This document shows, one piece after another, positions 52,184 to 63,953 of a DNA stretch of 64,000 nt (the stretch's first letter is position 1; the number at the start of each line of letters is the position of its first letter). Under the pieces are notes generated by a model. The model did not search any database. It saw nothing but the letters and a program-made list of their open reading frames with translations, and was not told the origin of the DNA. Source of the DNA: Dermatophagoides farinae (taxonomy: Eukaryota > Arthropoda > Arachnida > Sarcoptiformes > Pyroglyphidae); contig NC_134681.1 of the NCBI RefSeq assembly GCF_024713945.1, positions 3,026,001 to 3,090,000 on the forward strand, read 5' to 3'. Made by a program: the position numbers and the translations under genes.

Positions 52184-52548
52184 ATGATGATTGCAATAGT
52201 TGAATTTTTCATAGCAAATATTCAGATTTTATTTGAAAAAATCTATAAAATAACATTGTTGGATAATATTGAAAAATGTTCAAAATCAATCCATCATCAT
52301 CCTCATCATCATCATTACCAAAAATGGATGATGACCAATCATTTTCATCATCATCACCATCATTTAGATCAATCGATCCTAATAATCAATTATCACAAAC
52401 GAAGACGAAGACGACAACAACAATCGATAATTCAGCAGAAAATATGGCAATTTTTTTTATTATTGACAATCACAATGATCAATTATGTAAATTGTCAACA
52501 AACAATTCAACAACAGCAAGCATATCATATTCCATTTGTCAACAATAT

Positions 52549-52593
<45 letters not shown>

Positions 52594-52688
52594 GCTCCAA
52601 TCATTCAATATTCATCAACATCATTATCCTATTTCATCATCATCGTCATCATCATCATCGTATATGGCACCATCAGTCGCTAAAATTG
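52184..52688 (+). CDS. KAR-B first coding exon: N-terminal extension and signal peptide
   Basis: This 505-nt exon encodes about 168 residues. Poly-His runs and RRRRR precede a hydrophobic core (IWQFFLLLTITMINYV) that ends at Cys, a plausible signal-cleavage region. Gln-rich and Ser-rich linkers follow, then SVAKI plus one base at a GTATGT donor. Joined to 56821 it reads KIGAIFHHPEN, the start of the amino-terminal domain. A four-codon upstream frame (ATG at 52176, stop at 52185-52187) overlaps the first in-frame ATG. Confidence 0.8.
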
Positions 52689-54040
52689 GTATGTATTACA
52701 ATTATCAATTCTCAATTTTCGATTTTCGATTCGATTGACATATGTAATATAAATTAAATTATTATTATTATCAACATTTCAATGTTGATAATAATTACAT
52801 AAATCAACATTGATTAAATCTTTCTCTTTTGTGTTTCCAATAGCAAATTTTCTCTTTTTTTTTGCTTCTGTCAATATTGATCTTGTTCATTTGTTCATTA
52901 CTAATGGGATCTATGACTAACACATGAAATGAACATCATTTGATCTTTGATCTGGAAATGTTGAGTTTTTTTTTTGGTTTTGTTTTTAGTTACTGTGAAT
53001 TGTACACTTCTTTCTTATAATTATTGATACATTATATCGATTGGAATGAAATTCTTATAATAATTAATCAATCAGATTACCAACGAGGCAAAAATATCGA
53101 AGAATGTGATTCATAAGAAAAAAAAGGAATGAATAAACTTGATGTGAAAATGTTCAATAGTGGATAAACTGACCCCGAACTCAAAATAATCATGATGATG
53201 ATGATGATGATGATGTCCATTATAATTATCGATCGTATAAGATATTAACATCAACAACAAAGAGAGAACGAGAGACTATAGACATCAAATTTGTGATAAA
53301 GAGAAAATAAAATCCAGAATATAAAAAGATGCCGGATATAGTCAGGATATCCGGCTTCGTATTTTTTTCTTAGCTCTAGATTCATTCACTACTTGATTGT
53401 CAATTTTCATTCTTTTACTCATTATTGCAATGTCTATCACTTTTTCTTTTTTTTTCTTATAGATGAGAGTCATATCATATCATATCATATCATATCTTCT
53501 TCTTCTTTAGTCATTTCATTTCCAATCTTATTATTTCTTTTTTTTTGCACATTCACATCATCGTTACTCAATGAATTTTCTTTTCAGAAAATAATACCAC
53601 AATGTTCTCATTGTTGTTGTTGTTGTTGTTGTAAATGTTATTATTTGCATCATCATTATTATCATTTGCGAATAAAAAAAAAGTCGATTCCTTTCTCATT
53701 GTCATCATGCCGTCATTTTCGTCGTCTTTTTTTTTGTTTGTTTGCATTAATTCGATTTGATGATCTCTTGATTTGATGAGATTTTCTACAATTCGTATAT
53801 TCTTCTTTTATTCTTCTGTCTCTTGAGTGTATCTATTTTGTTTGTTGTTTGTGCCTTTTTGTGCTTGCTTGTTTCAAGATTCTGTTCATGATTTTCTCTT
53901 GAAATGGAAATGGAATTTTTTTTTCTCATCATTCCATTATTTTTCGCTAAAAAAATTAAAAATGTTTCACTAAATCTGACCTCTATCTTGTTCGATCAAT
54001 TTTCTGTTTGTGATTGATAAAACACAAACAGAAAATTTTG

Positions 54041-54110
<70 letters not shown>

Positions 54111-57100
54111 TGGATTGAGAATTGTGGAAAAAATCGAAAATCGAAAATTCAGAAATTCAGATAATTTTGTTGCTATTGCTGAAGCGAATGATGGCCATTT
54201 TCATCATAATCATCATCATCATGGATCAATTTTTTTTTCTCTCTCTTTCTCTCTCATCGCCATTGCAATAACAACATTATTTTCATCATCATCATAATAT
54301 TATTAGCATCGATTGGTCCAGCCTGTGCATGGTGAAAGTAATACCATAGAAAAAAATTACGAAAAAAAAATCAAAATCGATTTCATCCATCATTTATTGA
54401 TGGATGTAGGGTGAACAACAACAATAACAAAAACAATGGATGAAAAATTTGAACGAAAAAAAACTCTTTGAATAAAAAAAAAGAAAAAAACGCGAATCGT
54501 TTATCGGTCGTTTTTTCGTCATTGTTGTTATTGTTTGAATGATGATGATGATGATGATGATTGACTATATTTTCCACCCACATCCCCATCCATATAATCA
54601 TTTTCAGAGGAATATAATATTTGATTTTTTTTTCGATTTTATTTTGTTGTCGTTGATGTCATTGTTGGATGCAAAACATCCAATCATACACTTAGGCCTA
54701 TGTTTTACATCAATATCGATGAATGATAATCGAAATGGTCACAATTCTTGACAATTTTTCCAAATGATTCATAGTGTTTGTTGTAATTTTTTTTTGCAAA
54801 TTTTTATTCTTTTTTAAATTTTCAAATGAAAATGAAGAGAAAATTATTGAAACAATAATCTTTATAAGTCGGGTGATGTGCGTGTTTGTATAATGGTCGC
54901 CGCTTTTGGATCAATAAATCAATAAAACAAAACAAAAAATACATCTTCGTTTTGATGTTTGGCTTTGTTTTTGTTTTCATTTTATTCTCTGGTTATGGGT
55001 CTGTATTCTGATTTCCTTTTCCAGCCAGAAAAAAAACGATTTTTGCTTTTCATTGATTTTTGGGCAAGAAACACACACACACACACACACACACACTTTA
55101 ATGTCTATCTGTATGTCTGTTGGTTGTATTTCTGGTTTCCTTTCTCTCTAGATTCTAAACTGGAATTTTGTTGTTTTGTTATTGCACATTCATCAAATCA
55201 TCATTTCAAAATACAGTGAAATAGAAAAAAAAAACAAGATCGAAATAGATTCTACAATCTAGTTATTTTTCAAATTCTGTCCACCACATTCAAGAATTCC
55301 AAAACAAAAAATCCTTTTGTCTCTATTTTTTCCACAGCGTGTATGTAACTTGGGTTGTCATCATTTGTATCCATTTTTTTCTTTTGTTTTTTTTTACAAA
55401 GAACGTTTTATTCCCATTCACAATCATCATCATACAATCCGGTCGGGAATACAACGACAATAACAACAACAACAACATAGGAAATGGTTGGTTATTATTA
55501 TTTTTTTTTTTTTTTTGCTGGTGAATCAAACCAATCATCATCACAACTCTTTTTGACTATTATCACCCTATATATTATTATTATTATTTTCATTCATTCA
55601 TTCAATAAATAAATATAAATATCCGATTCTGTCAATGTCGATTCAATGATAATGACACACAGACAGCACACAGAATTGATAATGATTTACAATGAATGCT
55701 CATTTGATTCCAGTGATGATGATGATGAGGAAATGAATAATTGCTTTTGTCATTATCATTAAATCATCACTTTTTTTAGCTGTCACCATTTTTTTGTTGT
55801 TGTTGTTATTCTGCTGCTTCACTCGTCATATGGTTAAAATAATAATATCGGGAAACTGAATTGTTAAAGAAAAAAAAAATGACGAGAATTCAGAAATAAA
55901 ACAGAAAACAAAAACAAAAAAAACATACCACCATCTGAGCCACTTTTTACGCTGTTTTTTTTGTTGTCACATGAAAATGTGTCATTAATATGACATATCA
56001 TCGTCATTGTCATTGTCAACAAACAATGACAATTAGTATGATTGTTGTCGTTGTTTGTTGTTTGTTGTTTGTGTCAAAACATTGAAATCACACGATGAAA
56101 CAAACGAAAATTAAAATGATATAAAAATCAATTTTTTTAATTTGTTTAAAAAAAAATCCTTGAGTTTTTTCCCATTCATCCAATTTAATTTATTCATTTT
56201 CGATTGTTTTTTTTTCGTCGTTGTTGCGTGAAGAAAACAGAAAAACATATTATCCACTAATCGATGTCTAATTTTTTTTTTGGTTCTGTTGTTGTTGACG
56301 TTGATGATTATTTTCAATTAATTTCATTTCATTTTTGTCTCTTAAAACAAAAAAAATGAAACATTTTTTCTTGGTTCGAAAAGATTTTTTTTCTGCTTCA
56401 TGAAATGATGAAAAATGCATTTGAAGAAAAAAGAAATCTCTGCTCACACAACAATCACAAAGCAAAGTGAATGAATGGATGAATCTTCAATCCATTTTTC
56501 TTCATCTTCATCACTTGATTCCATTATCAATCGTTTTTCTTTCTTTCTTTCCATCGTCGTCGTCGTTGTTGTTGGCGTTATTTTTCTTTTGAGTAATGGA
56601 TTAAATCGATCGTTTTATTTTTGGTCTTTGCCATTTTAGCAATGATGAGGATGATGATGAGTGTAGACAAATATTATCATGATCATTTTGTTAGTTTTGG
56701 TCGTTTTAAATATTTGTGTGTATTTGAAATGATTAAAAATGTTTTTTTTGATACATGTGTGGCCATCTAGCGATAGTTTAAATAACTAATCAGCAACTTT
56801 TTTATTGATCTCTTGCATAGGCGCTATCTTTCATCATCCAGAAAATTATGACCATGTATCATCATCAAACATCATAGGAAGCAAAACACCAAGCTCCAGC
56901 ATACAATCATCATCATCATCATTATCATCATCATCCTCAAGTGCCGCAGCAAATGCAATATTTCAATCGCAATCATCATCAGTGACAGCAGCAATAACGA
57001 ATCCAAATCGACAAAGTTTATCATCATTATTGGGCCATATTAATGAAAATGATGAATATGAAGCTGAAATTGCATTTCGTTATGCTGTTAAAAGAATTAA

Positions 57101-60100
57101 TAAGGATCGCAATATTTTACCAAATACAACATTGATCTATGATATTGAGGTTTGTGTAAAAATGTAATTAGAACAGTGAATTGATTTTTGTTTCTTCATT
57201 TTCTCTCATATCATCATCATTCAGTATATATCACGTGATGATAGTTTCCATGCTGCGAAAAAAGCCTGTAAATTGATTCATGATGGCGCTGTTGCTATAT
57301 TTGGACCATCCGATGATCGTATCGGTGTACATGTACAATCAGTTTGTGATACATTAGATATACCGCATCTGGAAACACGTAAACATAATCTAAATATTGG
57401 CAAAGAATTTTCCATTAATCTGCATCCAGGAGCGTTTTCTGTTGCTCAATCAATTCGTGTATTGATCACATTTTTAAATTGGACAAGAATCGCTGTCATT
57501 TACGAGGATGATATTAGTAATTGAAATTAATGCGTGTGATTCGTTTTAATTTTCAAATTTTTTCCCACTAGATTTAATTGGCCTCCAAGAGCTAACAACA
57601 TTACCATTGGCAAAAAATGTACAATTCTTTTTTCGTAAAACACAACAGGATTCATTCCGGGAAACATTGATGGATCTTCGTGATCGAGAAATCTATACAA
57701 TGGTTGTCGATATACCACATGAACATTTACCGAGCTTTTTTACTGCGATCTTACAAATACAGATGAATGAGAATCGTTATCATTATCATTTTACAACATT
57801 TGTTAGTATTTTTATTTAGTTGATTTAGTTATTCATTAATTTTTTCTGTTTGATTGATTGAATCAAAATTAGGATCTCGAAATATTTGATCTTGAAGATT
57901 TCATGTATAATGAAGTGAATATTACTGCTTATCGAATTGTTGATTATTCCAATCCAATGATACGATCAATGTTGAAAGAGATGAGCAAATATCATCCAGA
58001 CATTGCTCGACAATTATTACATCAAAATCATTTGATTAAGGTAAGAGATTTTTGTTTTGCCAATTTTATTCAATCAATTGCAATCATCTTCAACAGGCTT
58101 CCTCTGCAATGATGTTTGATTCGGTTTATGCATTTGCACGTGGTTTAAATCAATTCTTTAAATCTGTCCATAATTTAGCCGAATTACATTCAGCAGCAAC
58201 ATTGACAGCAACAATGAATCAATCGAATCGTCAATCAGCATCATCATCATCATCGATAACAATGCTCAATAGTTTTGCATCATGCTCAAACGAGACTGCC
58301 TGGAATAATGGTCTTACATTATATAATTATATTGATTCGGTATTATTGATATTTTTCTTGTCTATTCGGAAATTGATTTTCGATTTTTCCTTTTTTACTT
58401 TGGACAAGCTATCATTCCATGGAATGACCGGTCCAGTCATGTTTAAAGAAGGCATTCGTCATAATATGAGAATGGAATTATTAAAATTGCGTAATTTTCG
58501 CCTGGAAAAAGTTGGTGAATTTTTCTACAGTAATTCATTATTGAATATAACAAATATGGATGCATTTTTGACATCCAAACAACGTAATGTTACATTACGT
58601 GTTACAACGGTTAAGGTTTGTACTTTTTTCAAATTTTTTGTTGTCGTAAAAAAAGTTTCCATTTAATAATTGATGAAATTGGATAATCAATCAATCAAAA
58701 ATAGATGGAGCCCTATATACGTCGAATGCGTTCAAGTAATAAATCATTTGAATTGAAACCACTGCAAATGGAAACAATAAGATATGAAGGTTATTGTATT
58801 GATCTACTGAGTGCAATTGCTAAAAATCTTGGTTTCACATATGAATTATATGAAGTTGAAGATGGTAGATTCGGTGCACTCGACGAACAGACCGGTGAAT
58901 GGCATGGTCTTGTACGTGAATTAATTGATAAAGTATGTTGTCAAAATATTTTTTGTACAAATGTATGATTAAACATCAATCATAAATCTTTTCTTTTTTT
59001 TCTTATTGCAACTTCAGCGAGCTGACCTAGCAATCGGACCGTTGACAATAAGTTATGCGCGTGAAAATGTAATCGATTTCACTAAACCATACATGAATTT
59101 AGGTATCGGTATCCTGTTCAAAATGCCTACACATGCACCGACACGTTTATTTTCATTCATGTCACCACTCGCTGTTGATATTTGGCTTTATGTTGTTGCT
59201 GCTTACGTTTTGGTTAGTTCGACATTATTCATTGTGGCAAGATTTAGTCCATATGAATGGATTAATCCACATCCATGTATACCGGATTCAGAATCAATCA
59301 AAATTAATCAATTTAATCTGGCTGATTCATTTTGGTTCACAGTGGTTACGCTAATGAAACAAGGATGTGATATGAATCCAAAATCAATGTCTACACGAAT
59401 TATTGGTGCAATTTGGTGGTTTTTTACATTAATCCTAATTAGTTCATATACAGCTAATCTTGCTGCATTCTTAACTGTTGAACGTATTACAACACCAATT
59501 GAAAGTGTAGAAGATTTAGCTCATCAATCAAAAATTCGTTATGGTACATTACGTAATAGTAGTACGATGAGCTTTTTTCGTGATTCTAAATTTCCGATCT
59601 ATCAGAAAATGTGGCAATTTATGGAAAAACATCCAGAGAATTTCGCCGCAAGTTATGAAGAAGGCCGTAAACGTGTATTGATGGGTGATTATGCATTCTT
59701 AATGGAATCAACAATGATCGATTATATGGTACAACGTGATTGCAATCTTGTACAAATTGGTGGCCTACTCGATTCAAAAGGGTATGGTATCGCAACACAA
59801 ATGGGTACGTATTAATATTTCGGCCTTTACGTATTATTTGTCACATAATTGATAATGTTTTCGTGTGTGTGTGCCTGTATGAATAGGATCCGAATGGAAA
59901 GATAAAATTTCGTTATCAATACTTGGCCTACAGGAAAATGGTGAATTACAAATGATCTATGATAAATGGTGGAAAAGTCCTGGTCTTACTTGTACGGATG
60001 AATTGAAGAATAAAGATGGTAAAGCTAATCCATTAGGTTTAGGCAATATTGGTGGTGTATTCGTTGTGCTATTACTTGGATTGGTAGCAGCAATGATATC

Positions 60101-60302
60101 TGCATTTCTTGAATTTATGACACAAAGATCTCGACAACGTACGCCATTCACATCGATTATTTTGGATCAACATTATCATCAACATCAACATCAACAGCAG
60201 CAACAGCAACAACAACGAAAACAAAGTCGAAATGATCCAAACCAGGGTGATGATGCCAATATTTTGAATAATAGTGATTCATCACAAACACATATTTATT
60301 GA
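52184..60302 (+). CDS. Kainate-type ionotropic glutamate receptor subunit (KAR-B), complete
   Basis: This is a subunit of a glutamate-gated cation channel and a paralogue of KAR-A. The coding exons are 52184-52688, 56821-57149, 57225-57516, 57572-57801, 57873-58040, 58097-58339, 58409-58615, 58705-58932, 59018-59804 and 59887-60302. All have GT-AG introns and join in frame to 1134 aa. The protein has a His/Gln-rich N-terminal extension, signal segment (about 87-104), amino-terminal domain (about 166-580), S1 from about 650, M1 (about 785-810), pore loop (about 836-853) and M3 with SYTANLAAF (about 877-885). S2 follows, then M4 (about 1051-1073) and a Gln/His-rich cytoplasmic tail. Glutamate-site residues are visible: GPLTISYARE in S1, NSSTMSFF and LMEST in S2. 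The pore Q/R position is Lys848. The start may instead be 52328, which gives a 38-residue lead before the signal core. Confidence 0.93.
53331..53355. other. GC-rich 9-bp hairpin followed by a T run
   Basis: GCCGGATAT (53331-53339) pairs with ATATCCGGC (53347-53355) across a 7-nt loop, and TTCGTATTTTTTT follows. It stands out in an AT-rich intron. Confidence 0.45.
53470..53496. repeat. (TCATA)5 tandem pentamer
   Basis: Five exact copies of TCATA plus two bases, in KAR-B intron 1. Confidence 0.85.
54044..54109. repeat. (TG)33 microsatellite
   Basis: 66 bp of uninterrupted TG, the longest simple repeat in the window, in KAR-B intron 1. The length suggests it is polymorphic and capable of Z-DNA. 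Confidence 0.95.
59018..59804 (+). CDS. KAR-B exon 9: S1 end, M1, pore loop, M3 and S2
   Basis: This 787-nt exon carries the channel core, with RADLAIGPLTISYARE in S1, M1, the pore helix SFWFTVVTLMKQG, M3 with SYTANLAAF, then S2. It corresponds to KAR-A exon 9 with identical boundaries (IDK/RAD and QMG/S). It lacks the acidic M1-pore linker insert of KAR-A. The AAA codon at 59357-59359 is the Q/R position. Confidence 0.94.
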
Positions 60303-60759
60303 TTGTAATTGTAATTACAGACAAAAAAAATGAGATGAAAATAAAATAAAGTGACAAATTTTTTTTTCAATCCCTCAAGTTTTGAATCAATCTCATGGCG
60401 CCATCACCTGGTAAAATTTGAAAGGAATCATTATTTTTTCCAGATGATTTTTGTTAATCGAAAAATCATCATTTGACAATAATTTTTTGGGCAAATCAAG
60501 TTGATGATTGTCTTGTATCCATGAAATTTTTGTTTGATTTAAAAAAAACGTGCAGCTGTTATATATCAACGTTGAAAAGAAAAATGAACAATGAACTATT
60601 CGATCATTGTTGTCATTGGATCCTGGATGTCAACCACCTCTCCAGAAAAAAAATTTGGATAAATTCGATGAATTTTTTCGTTCATCACTTTGATTCACAA
60701 TTTGACTTTTCTAGTGTTCACATGATTGTTTGATTGATTGATCAAAAAAAAAAAAAAAC
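60303..60759 (+). other. Short intergenic region between KAR-B and the Cys-loop gene
   Basis: 457 bp. It contains the KAR-B poly(A) signals and a poly-A run just before the next ATG. It must hold the promoter of the next gene if the two are transcribed separately. No TATA box or other motif is obvious. Confidence 0.6.
60340..60350 (+). terminator. KAR-B poly(A) signals
   Basis: Two overlapping AATAAA hexamers start at 60340 and 60345, about 40 nt after the stop codon. They imply a very short 3' untranslated region. Confidence 0.7.
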
Positions 60760-62211
60760 ATGAATTTTTCGCTCTTTCTATCATTATGGTGGATTTTTCC
60801 AATATTTACAAGTGCCATCACCAATTCCTCCGATTATTCAAGTTTGTATTTCTTTTTTTTCAATTTCACCATAAAAAATTTAAAATATTTTACACACACA
60901 CACACACACAAATAGTGATTTCAGCAATTCGTAATAAAATATTTAATGGTTATGATCCAATGGCTCATCCAGTAATCAATCATACACATCCAATAAGTGT
61001 ACGAATGAAAATGCGTTTATTACATTTTGGTCTAGATTCTCGCCAGAGTTTACTCAATTTTCATAGCTATTTTCGTATCGAATGGTAAGATTTTTTTCCA
61101 AATGAAATGTTATTATTAATAAAATGGTCACACAGGTCAGATCCATATCTTAAATGGAATAAAAGTGAATTTCGTGGTATAAAACGAATCAATGTTCATA
61201 TGGATGATGTATTCACACCGGATTTAATTCTATACAATTCAATACAACCAACGAATATGATGAAAAAATTTAATCACACTGAATTGATTATTACATATGA
61301 TGGCACAATATTTTGGTCACCATTACTACGGATGCAATCATTTTGTAAGCTAGATCTTTATAATTGGCCATATGACCAACAAAGTTGTTCACTTATATTT
61401 ATATCATGGTCATATCCAGCCGATGCATTGGCTCTTTACATTTCTAGTAAGTGAAAAAACTTAATTGAGCGTTATTGATTGGTTTTTTGTTCTCTCTCTC
61501 TCTTTCCCTCTGTGTCTCTCCTTTTAAAAAGCTAAATCAATAAATCTACGGGATTTATGGCCAAATAATGAATGGAAAATAATTAATTCAACATGTGATA
61601 CAATAATTGTTAGTGATATTCCTGGCCGTCCAAATATGTTTTTTCCCGGTGTACAATATAAGATATTTATGCAGCGTCGTCAAACACCGTATTCCTATCT
61701 AATCAATATTCCAATCATATGCACGGTTATTTTGAATGTTATATCGTTGAGTTTGGTAAATCCAAAACGAAAAATTCGATTTCACTTGAATCAGCTAAGT
61801 TTTTTCATCATTCTATTCATATCATTTTATCCATCATACATATTGGGTCCAGCAATGTTTGGTACAACTCAACTTGTAAAATTTCTTGGTTCAATGTTAA
61901 TCACAAACGCTTCATTAATGTTTTGGTCTACAATAGCCAGCAATGTAATCGAATCAAAATCAAATCGAATTGCCGAAAAAATATGGAATTATATTACTGA
62001 ACCAGCATTACATTGGCGATTAATTCAATCATTCAATCATTATGATATTTATGATAATGATGCTAATGATGATGATAATGATCGACAATCAATTATCAAT
62101 CAACAACAACAACAACAACAACGAAAACAAAATTTTCTATTTGTATTACTCGTTGATCGTATATTATTGATCATATTCCTGATTATATTCTTTATATTTC
62201 ATAGATTTTGA
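60760..62211 (+). CDS. Divergent nicotinic acetylcholine receptor-like Cys-loop subunit
   Basis: This would be a subunit of a pentameric ligand-gated channel. The exons are 60760-60841, 60916-61084, 61136-61446 and 61532-62211, giving 413 aa in frame. The start gives a clear signal peptide (MNFSLFLSLWWIFPIFTSA). Residues 84-118 match the nAChR pattern (WSDPYLKWN, then VFTPDLILYN). The Cys-loop is C154-C168 with 13 residues between and WPYDQQ inside; loop B Trp is W175. There is no vicinal Cys pair in loop C, so it is non-alpha. M1 is about 240-262 (Pro248 kept), M2 about 269-292, M3 about 303-326 and M4 about 390-413 (LLVDRILLIIF). The M3-M4 loop is short, with Asp and Gln runs. M2 is unusual: the flank reads NPKRKIRF, with no acidic residue. 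Family assignment is firm; ligand and ion selectivity are unknown. Confidence 0.88.
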
Positions 62212-62260
62212 ACGCCCACATACACATTGAACAAAAAATTAGACTATGAAATCACGTACG

Positions 62261-62266
62261 AATAAA
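62261..62266 (+). terminator. Cys-loop gene poly(A) signal
   Basis: AATAAA lies 49 nt after the stop codon at 62209-62211. Confidence 0.65.
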
Positions 62267-62316
62267 AAGAATTGTGTACGCCATTCAATAATTGCATAAA
62301 AATTATTCTTTTCAAG

Positions 62317-62471
62317 ATGCTATTGTGAAAAAGGCTACTGTTTCTCACACCAATGGAAAATATCGTATACGGCCAATTCACAATGGCAAAACGGGTAGAC
62401 GCAGATCAATATTTCAAAATAGCGCCTGGTGGTATACATATATGAATTACGGCTATATTAAACCGAAATAA
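62317..62471 (+). CDS. Orphan terminal-exon-like reading frame
   Basis: After a pyrimidine-rich stretch ending TTCAAG, a non-repetitive frame runs 51 codons to TAA (62469-62471), with AATAAA 28 nt later. It reads AIVKKATVSHTNGKYRIRP, then a basic stretch NGKTGRRRS, then SAWWYTYMNYGYIKPK. There is no initiator ATG, so it would need splicing from an upstream exon (acceptor phase 1). It could be an alternative 3' exon of the Cys-loop gene or KAR-B, or a relic. I do not recognise the sequence. Base composition is visibly less AT-rich than its surroundings. Confidence 0.35.
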
Positions 62472-63953
62472 CCACTATATATGTACTGGTATAATTTTAA
62501 TAAAATACCGGATCGGACCGTACGGATAATTTATTTTCAATCATCATCATCATCATCATCACACACACACACACACACAAATCGTATATTCAGAATGTTC
62601 TCTGTTCGATCCATGATGGAACGCAAGCGTTGAAAATGATGAAAATTTTATTTTTTTTATTTTTTCGGTTCACAATTCAAACGAACGTCATTGAATCATT
62701 TTTTTCGTTTGGAGTCGACTCGTTGTGATTTTCTATTTCTTTGGTTTGTTTTTATTTATTTTGAAGATATTCACTGATGATCACCCCTATGGGTTTTCTC
62801 CTTTTTTCGAATCAAATTATCCTTCATCTATTTTTCTATACAAAAGTTTTCTTTTCTCTTTTTTTCTCCTTGGAAATTTCACTGGATACACTTGAATCGT
62901 AATCAAATTACCACTACCATCTCACCACCAACTCGTACTATATAACGATTACAATGGTTGGGTACCCGCTCCATGATTTCCCTGGAACGATGTAGAAGAA
63001 AAAGAAGAGAAGAAATCACCAAAAAGGAGAATGCGCTTATTTGAGCAAACTATTTCTTCTTTTTCATATTCACTTTTTGCTTTTTGGTTTTTTTCCAGTT
63101 CCAAACAAAACCAAAAACGAGTCAAGTGCAAGTGTTATATATTCTTTTTTTTTGCGTTTGTTTTGTTCGATTACCGTTCCTCCGTCCGCGAAAACGTTTT
63201 CATAGCTCACCATCATCATCAATTGATGTTTTTTCGGATTTTTTTCCGATTTTCACACTATTTAAATATATTTACTCTACATATCGATCAGCATTTTGTT
63301 TTGCATGTTTTCTCCTGTTTTGATTTTTGATTCGATTCAATTTTTACAACTAAAAATAAAAACACCCAATAAATAAATGTAGTTGTTTTTTTTTGCTCTT
63401 CAAAAACTGTGTGTGCATGCCTATCGAATTGCAAGCAACAAACAAATTCATCTCCTGGTTTACTCATTCAAACAAAACTAATAATTTAAACTTTAAATTT
63501 AATTCAAAAATAAAAAAAATCAGCCACTGAAACCATTGAACATTATTCATTAATCGTTTCATCATCATTTTGTTTGTGCGTGTCTATGTATGCGAGTGTT
63601 GGATTAATCGATCAATTAACAATCAATGATCATCATCATTGATTTGATTTGAAAATTTTTTTTTTCTTGTTCTCTCTGTGTGTGCGTATGATTTTATTTC
63701 AACAACAATCTCTGCGTGTGTTTTATGTTTTCGCGTATTTTTTGCTGCCAATTTTTGTGTATGGATGTAATTCGATCAATCGATCAATAATCGTCATCAT
63801 CATCCTCATCTTCTGAATATTATTCAAATTTGTTTTTTCATTTGGTAAATACCAATCAATTTTTTCGGGCGTTTTCATTCAAATGAAATAATCTCTTCAT
63901 TTTCACTGTTGTGATTAGCTTATATTATTAACAAATCAATTAATTTAAAAATC
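62472..63953. other. Intergenic region before the last gene
   Basis: AT-rich with ATC and CA runs near 62540-62580. TATATAA at 62939-62945 is a possible core promoter for the gene starting at 63954, but this is weak. No other gene is seen. Confidence 0.5.
62499..62504 (+). terminator. Poly(A) signal after the orphan exon
   Basis: AATAAA 28 nt after the TAA at 62469-62471. Confidence 0.4.

Larger units (their letters stand above)
52689..56820 (+). other. KAR-B intron 1 (no gene seen)
   Basis: This 4.1 kb intron runs from GTATGT to TTGCATAG. It holds TCATA tandem copies (53470-53496), a GC-rich hairpin (53331-53355), a 66-bp TG repeat (54044-54109), a 7-bp hairpin (54665-54683) and many GAT tracts. 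There is no convincing exon. Confidence 0.75.
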
